Shown piece by piece: positions 59,620 through 64,000 of a stretch of DNA of 64,000 bases. The stretch comes from Epilithonimonas zeae (GTDB lineage Bacteria > Bacteroidota > Bacteroidia > Flavobacteriales > Weeksellaceae), in NCBI RefSeq assembly GCF_900141765.1, contig NZ_FSRK01000001.1:2356001-2420000 (forward strand), given 5' to 3'. Each line of letters opens with the position of its first letter. The first letter of the stretch is position 1. The position numbers were made by a program, and so were the translations under genes. The notes under the pieces are model-generated. The model saw only the letters and a program-made list of their open reading frames with translations, was not told where the DNA came from and made no database searches.

Positions 59620-61104
59620 TTAAATTATTTCTTGAAGATGATCTTTCCACCTCTCATAGGCTTCCAGGTATTGTTCTCTTTTTTCGTGTTCAGGTTCTAT
59701 AACAGTGATTTTTTCTAACGAAGAAAATGCTTCTTTGGAATCTGCATAAAAACCGATTCCCATTCCTGCGGCTCTTGCGGCACCAACTGCTCCGTCTGTA
59801 TCAAACAGTTCAATTGTTGCATTGCTTACACTCGCCAATGACTGGCGGAAAATGGAACTTAAAAACATATTGGCATTCCCGGCGCGGATGACATTGATGT
59901 CCATTCCCATATCTCTCATAATGTTCATCCCGTATTCATAAGAAAAAACGATGGCTTCCTGTGCAGCGCGAAGAACATCACCTTTTGAATGAATATTAAA
60001 ATTAATTCCGTGGATAGAACATCTTGTATCTTTATTTTCTAAAACCCTTTCTGCACCGTTTCCAAATGGAATAATGCTTAAACCCCTGGAACCAATCGGA
60101 GAAAGAGAAGCCAGTTCATTCATATCGCCGTAAGATGATAATGAAGTTGCGAAATTGTGCTTCAACCAAGAATTAAGAATTCCTGTTCCGTTGATGCAAA
60201 GTAAAACGCCTAATCTCATCTGCTCCTCAGTATGATTGACGTGTGCGAACGTATTAACTCTTGATAATTTATCATAATCCAACTGATCCAAAACGCCGTA
60301 AACAACACCTGAAGTTCCTGCTGTGGAAGCAATTTCTCCCGGATTGAAAACATTAAGCGATAATGCATTATTCGGCTGGTCTCCGGCTCTGTACGAAATT
60401 GGAGTTCCTTCTTTTAATCCTAATTCTTCTGCTGCAGATGAAGAAACAGTAGACTGAATTCCAAATGTTGGAACAATCTCTGGAAAGAAGCTCTTCGGAA
60501 TTCCGTAATAATTAATAACATCTTCCGAGATGCAATTGTTTTTAAAATCCCAGAAAATCCCTTCGGAAAGTCCTTCTACAGTAATTCCAATTTCGCCGGA
60601 AAGTTTCATTGCGATGTAATCTCCTGGCAACATTATTTTATCAATCTTATCAAAAAGCTCCTGCTCATTTTCCTTAACCCAAGCCAGTTTTGAAGCTGTA
60701 AAATTCCCTGGTGAATTCAAAAGGTGAGACAAACATTTTTCTTCGCCAATTTCTTTAAACGCTTTTTCGCCATAAGGAACTGCGCGGCTGTCACACCAGA
60801 TGATGGACGGACGAAGAACATTCTGATATTTATCTACCAAAATCAATCCGTGCATCTGCCAAGTAATCCCGATTCCCTTGATATCTTCTGGCTCAATATT
60901 TGCGTGAGACATTACAGACTGATGCGCCAGTTTAAGATTAGTCCACCAATCGGAAGGATTTTGTTCTGCCCATCCAGGCTGTTCTGCAATGATCTTCATC
61001 TCTTTTTTCGGAGAAAAATCAGATGCAATGACTTTGCCGCTGGATGCCTCAATAAGACAAACTTTTACAGATGAACTGCCGATATCGAATCCTAATAAAT
61101 ACAT
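59620..61104 (-). CDS. xylB: Xylulokinase (FGGY family)
   Basis: A 494-residue FGGY kinase; this length fits XylB. Motifs are YLLGFDIGSSSVKVCLIEAS, GIGITWQMHGLILVD, RAGDQPNNALSLNVFNPGEI and STAGTSGVVYG, followed by the C-terminal IRAGNANMFLSSIFRQSLA and DTDGAVGAARAAGMG. It phosphorylates D-xylulose made by XylA. It lies 18 bp behind the second regulator gene, so the regulator, xylB, xylA and susCD probably form one transcript. Confidence 0.95.
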   Translation of the reverse strand: MYLLGFDIGSSSVKVCLIEASSGKVIASDFSPKKEMKIIAEQPGWAEQNPSDWWTNLKLAHQSVMSHANIEPEDIKGIGITWQMHGLILVDKYQNVLRPSIIWCDSRAVPYGEKAFKEIGEEKCLSHLLNSPGNFTASKLAWVKENEQELFDKIDKIMLPGDYIAMKLSGEIGITVEGLSEGIFWDFKNNCISEDVINYYGIPKSFFPEIVPTFGIQSTVSSSAAEELGLKEGTPISYRAGDQPNNALSLNVFNPGEIASTAGTSGVVYGVLDQLDYDKLSRVNTFAHVNHTEEQMRLGVLLCINGTGILNSWLKHNFATSLSSYGDMNELASLSPIGSRGLSIIPFGNGAERVLENKDTRCSIHGINFNIHSKGDVLRAAQEAIVFSYEYGMNIMRDMGMDINVIRAGNANMFLSSIFRQSLASVSNATIELFDTDGAVGAARAAGMGIGFYADSKEAFSSLEKITVIEPEHEKREQYLEAYERWKDHLQEII

Positions 61105-61122
61105 TTTATTTTGAGGCTTATT

Positions 61123-61848
61123 TTATTTGATTAATTTATTTTGAGTTTTCTTGTAGATTTTCGGATCGAACTTGTAATATCTTGCTGCACGGTGTGATAC
61201 ATTGGTTTCTATCTCATCTAACGGAATGATATAACTGAATGAGGAGATTTTTTTATGAAAATTCTTAATATCTATTTTCTTCTCACTCAAAGCGTTATAT
61301 AGCTGATACAATTGTCTGATTGTAAATTTCTTTGGCAGGAGCACAAAGATGATAGAAAAATCAGAATCGATCCACTTTCTTATTTCTATTAGAGATTCGT
61401 CTATAATTTTATTGTGATCAAATGGCAGTTGCGGAACTTTGTCTATGGGATGCCAATCTACAGTATCATATTTTGTACTGTTTATTTTATGGTCAATACG
61501 GCATAGTGAAAGATAAGCTACAGTAATGATTCTGTCTATATTATGCTTATACTCTTCTCCCATCCATCTGATATCATTTTGATTGCTCGCACGATTAGGG
61601 TCTGCAAAACACTTAAATTGCTTCAGAACCATCTTTTTGATCCCCGTCAATTCCAATAGAACTCGGTTTGCTGCATCATCTACATCCTCATTACTATAAA
61701 TAAGGCTGCCTGGCAATTTTTTCTGTTGTTCTACAGGAATATCTTCCACGTGACGTTGCACCAAGAGAATATTAAGTTTATTCTCAAAATCAAAACCAAA
61801 GACCACACAGTCTACAGATAAATAAGTATGAATGAAATTTGGATTCAT
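61123..61848 (-). CDS. Nudix-like transcriptional regulator (XylR-like, NrtR type)
   Basis: A 241-residue protein with a Nudix-like domain (about 5-150, VDCVVFGFDFENKLNILLVQR) and a C-terminal winged helix (about 165-241). It is a diverged paralogue of the regulator at 170-856. The Nudix box region G47 to I70 is degenerate: the spacing from Gly to Glu54 is six not five residues, and REUxEE reads RVLLEL, so catalysis is unlikely. It heads the xylB-xylA-susCD genes. A TATATTTG box lies 28 bp upstream of the ATG. Control of xylose and xylan genes is by position and family. Confidence 0.82.
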   Translation of the reverse strand: MNPNFIHTYLSVDCVVFGFDFENKLNILLVQRHVEDIPVEQQKKLPGSLIYSNEDVDDAANRVLLELTGIKKMVLKQFKCFADPNRASNQNDIRWMGEEYKHNIDRIITVAYLSLCRIDHKINSTKYDTVDWHPIDKVPQLPFDHNKIIDESLIEIRKWIDSDFSIIFVLLPKKFTIRQLYQLYNALSEKKIDIKNFHKKISSFSYIIPLDEIETNVSHRAARYYKFDPKIYKKTQNKLIK

Positions 61849-61875
61849 TTGCCTGTTAACATTTACGTAACATCA

Positions 61876-61883
61876 CAAATATA
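61876..61883 (-). promoter_or_regulatory. -7 element upstream of the XylR-like gene
   Basis: Minus-strand TATATTTG. The start would lie near 61869, giving a leader of about 20 nt. The sequence ATGTTACGTAAATGTTAAC covers the expected start and could bind an autoregulator. No good -33 box is seen. Confidence 0.5.
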
Positions 61884-62160
61884 AAAATACAATTGATAAA
61901 AAAAAATAAATTTTCAATTACTTACTATATATCAACACTTTACATATCTATTTTTTATGATAAGATTTATATCAATTATATGATAAGGTTATCATTATTT
62001 TAATGATATAATTTTTAAAACTATTAATAAACAAAGAATTAGGATGTTAAAAAATATTAAATTTATAATATATAACTTAAGGTAAATGATGATAAGAATT
62101 ATTTAAAATTAATCTTATTTTTTTTTAATAAATCAAAAATTAAGGGCAAAAAGCATTAAA

Positions 62161-62179
62161 AAATGTAATTTTAACACTT
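62161..62179 (-). promoter_or_regulatory. Candidate operator upstream of the xylR-xylBA-susCD unit
   Basis: Minus-strand AAGTGTTAAAATTACATTT matches the araB and GH3 operators. A near-match to the -7 box (TAATTTTTG, one base too long) lies 18 bp further on the minus strand at 62134-62142, so a second, distal promoter is possible. Confidence 0.5.
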
Positions 62180-62260
62180 AATATTTTACCAAAATTTGTT
62201 GCGAATATTCAATTTTACATTTTAGAGAAAAAAAATATTAATTTTTAGATATTTTGATTT

Positions 62261-62291
62261 TTCCTTAACTTAATACAATTGAGTTAAGGAA
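62261..62291. other. Strong inverted repeat of unknown role
   Basis: TTCCTTAACTTAAT pairs with ATTGAGTTAAGGAA across a 3-nt loop (14 bp with one T-G wobble on the plus strand). There is no T-run on either side, so it is not a normal terminator. It could be a protein-binding palindrome or an RNA hairpin at the 5' end of the xyl transcript. Confidence 0.55.
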
Positions 62292-62470
62292 TATCACAAA
62301 ATTTATTACAAAATAATATCTTGTAAAGAGATTATCAAAACTTAATAAAAAAAATTAAAACACTTTGATTTGGTTATTTATGATTTTCCTATCAAAAACA
62401 GAGAGTCCTTTCATATTTCTCATATCCACAACCGAAGCTATATTTTATCTTTTTTTTGCACTACATTTTT

Positions 62471-63200
62471 TTAGTATCCAAACTTTTTATAGGTTGTAAG
62501 ATTCCAATAAGCCAAAGTGTCTCCGTTATAAAATGTTCGAGATTCGAAATCAAATTTTGAAACTTTTATATAGTTCAATGTTAAATCTTGTTTCTTAAAA
62601 AGTTTTTTCTTTAACTTATCAATATTGATTCATACTTATTATACTATCATTTTTATATAAATCTATTTTGTTTGTATAGAAACCTCTAACATCTTCAAAA
62701 CAATTTTCTTCCCAGACTCCTTCCTTTTTATTATTTATATAATTGCCTTTACGAGTACAATGTCCAAAACCTTCTATTCAAACCCCTTCTTTTTGATGTT
62801 GGTTATAACCTTTACCATCATTAAAATCTATTTTAGGTTTCAATGGAAGTATTCTAAAATGTCTATATTTATTTCGGTGATAGAAATTTTTAACATACCT
62901 ACCAACTGGTAGATTATCAACATAGTTACAATAAAATATTGTACCATTCTTATCAATATCAATTATTTTGAAAACGCCATTAAATGTACCTCTTTTCAAA
63001 GAAAATTGGGTCCTAAATTAGGATATATGAATATGCCTGTTCTTTTTTTTCATAAATTTTTTCTCAATTCCCATGCAATGTCTCAAGTTCCATCATTATT
63101 TGGATTTGGTTTTTCATTTATATATATTTTTGGTTTACATGCAAAAAAAAAGCAAAAAAAATTGCAGGAAAAACAAGCTACATATGTTTAAATTCTTCAT
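62471..63200 (-). pseudogene. Decayed lipoprotein gene with MORN-like repeats
   Basis: Stitching frames gives one protein: signal peptide MKNLNICSLFFLQFFLLF, lipobox FFAC then KPKIYINEKPNPNNDGT, then IAWELRKN and TGIFIYPNLGPNF, a long part KRGTFNGVFKIIDIDKNG to YNQHQKEGV, then IEGFGHCTRKGNY, NNKKEGVWEEN and a C terminus TFYNGDTLAYWNLTTYKKF. It is broken by a frameshift in a poly-T tract near 63140, a shift near 63000, another near 62625, and in-frame TGA codons after GT, RKNL and KEGV. The repeat pair KEGV(TGA)IE / KEGVWEE suggests that TGA replaced a Trp codon. The family resembles MORN-variant proteins; function unknown. Confidence 0.65.
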
Positions 63201-63212
63201 TGAGCTTTGTTA

Positions 63213-63463
63213 TTATGTCAAATTGATAATCAAAAAACCATATTTAAAAGAATTATAATCCATAATGGTATCAGTCGTAGATTTATTAAAGTATATTTTA
63301 TGGTATTCCTCAATTCTTGTGTAAAATTTAATTATGGTTTCTGTAGAGATTATTTTATTTTCCAAGTCGATACTTTGTTTTTTAGACTCTGATTCTATTT
63401 CATCTATCTCTTTTTCCAATTGACCTTATCAGAAATAGTTTCTTCATCAAATATTAGTCGCAT
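63213..63463 (-). pseudogene. Decayed small gene, glutamate/lysine-rich
   Basis: Reading from an ATG at 63463 gives MRLIFDEETISDKVNWKK, then a frameshift near 63420 leads into KEIDEIESESKKQSIDLENK ... STTDTIMDYNSFKYGFLI and a stop at 63213. The joined product would be about 80 residues, charged and probably helical. No family recognised. It lies 12 bp before the decayed lipoprotein gene. Confidence 0.45.
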
Positions 63464-63488
63464 ACTTTTAATAACCCCATTTTACAAA

Positions 63489-63870
63489 CTAATTTCCCTG
63501 ACTTAATTGAAAATTTTTTTTTAATTGCTCTATCGAATTACATCCTGATGATTTTATATTACAAAATTCATATTCTTCTAAATTATCACACGTATTAAAA
63601 TTATATTCTTTCCTGTAAATAAGCTTGCCATTATCTCATTTTTCTTTTTTAATAAGCCTGTCTTTTTTTATCATAATACTTCCAAATTCCTTGATATTTG
63701 CCTTCTAAAAATTCTCCTTGTGCAAAGTTATAAGGTATAAGTCTAGGATTATCATCGTCTGATGTTTGGTAATATGAATTAATTGTTGGTTTTCCATCAA
63801 TTAAATGACATTCTTTATCTATTTTCCCAACAATATAAGCTGTCAATTTTAAAATTTTCAACAAAACCAT
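63489..63870 (-). pseudogene. Decayed MORN-like repeat gene fragment
   Basis: From 63870 the frame reads ...HLIDGKPTINSYYQT ... PYNFAQGEFLEGKYQGIW KYYDKKR, where GEF-EGKYQGIWKYYD looks like a MORN-type repeat. It then shifts frame near 63655 to IKKEK(TGA)DNGKLIYRKEYNF ... QLKKNFQLSQGN and a stop at 63489. The TGA again lies where Trp would fit. The true 5' end is not evident and may be missing. Confidence 0.5.
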
Positions 63871-64000
63871 TGTTAATTTGGCTTAACAAACTAAATCTTT
63901 TATAAAAAATACTTGAAGCAATTCCCAAAAAACTAAACCATGACATCCGTCATAAAAATTTATTAATCCCTTAATAATTTAACATTTTTTATAAAAATTA

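Larger units (their letters stand above)
61849..62470. other. AT-rich region upstream of the XylR-like gene
   Basis: No gene is seen in these 622 bp. It contains a -7 box (61876-61883), the sequence TTACGTAACAT just downstream of it, a full candidate operator (62161-62179), a further TTTTACATTTT half-site (near 62212-62223), and a strong inverted repeat (62261-62291). Confidence 0.6.

Noticed and set aside
62091-62126. ATAAGA..TCTTAT followed by nine T on the plus strand, terminator-like
   Set aside because: The stem is only 6 bp and no plus-strand gene lies upstream.
63006-63392. Short overlapping plus-strand frames in the right-hand AT-rich region
   Set aside because: Low complexity with poly-A runs, and opposite to the better-supported decayed minus-strand genes.
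63940-63953. ATGAC-ATCC-GTCAT hairpin near the window end
   Set aside because: Only a 5-bp stem; could belong to a gene outside the window but cannot be supported.

Overview
The window looks like chromosomal DNA of a flavobacterium, most likely Chryseobacterium or a close relative. The evidence is the AT-rich sequence, a SusC/SusD outer-membrane pair, a Por (type IX) secretion C-terminal domain on the GH30 enzyme, promoters of the Bacteroidota form TAnnTTTG, and several families of short palindromic intergenic repeats. Almost everything is on the minus strand. The content is one very large pentose/uronate and xylan utilization locus of about 60 kb, bracketed by two Nudix-like regulators. No tRNA, rRNA, CRISPR array, transposase or phage gene was seen. 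Layout, left to right: (1) 1-10.8 kb holds a plus-strand AraR-like Nudix regulator, convergent with an arabinose operon read as araB-araD-araA-galM-Na+/sugar symporter-exonuclease-DUF294 protein. (2) 10.8-18.5 kb holds a GH3 beta-xylosidase and GH51 arabinofuranosidase operon, and a separately transcribed GH30 xylanase. (3) 19.2-46.7 kb holds a long run of periplasmic or surface enzymes: GH115, SASA-type acetylesterase, GH97, four GH43 of the 26-33 kb stretch, GH27, a second GH115, GH31, a two-domain CE1 esterase, GH43_12-like, GH43_1-like and GH95. (4) 46.7-53.2 kb encodes uronate import and a complete glucuronate route (ExuT-like transporter, uxaC, SDR fructuronate reductase, uxuA, KDG kinase, KDPG aldolase). 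(5) 53.3-61.9 kb holds susD, susC, xylA, xylB and a second Nudix-like regulator, XylR-like. (6) 61.9-64 kb is very AT-rich and carries the remains of three small decayed genes. How it works together: secreted GH30 would cut glucuronoxylan; SusCD would import oligosaccharides; the esterases and side-chain hydrolases would remove acetyl/feruloyl groups, methylglucuronate (GH115), arabinose (GH43/GH51), galactose (GH27/GH97), alpha-xylose (GH31) and L-galactose or fucose (GH95). GH3/GH43 would give xylose. The freed sugars feed xylAB, araBAD and the uxaC-uxuB-uxuA-kdgK-eda path. The side-chain enzyme mix points to highly decorated cereal glucuronoarabinoxylan. The most interesting unexplained structure is a 19-bp imperfect palindrome (AAGTGT-N7-ACATTT) found at six promoter regions across the locus, including the first regulator's own, with identical operator-to-promoter geometry at araB and GH3. 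Other points of interest are a catalytically degenerate pair of Nudix regulators, a signalling/exonuclease gene pair appended to the arabinose operon, a GH43 gene whose 3' end was rewritten by an intergenic repeat, and decayed genes where TGA stands at apparent Trp positions.
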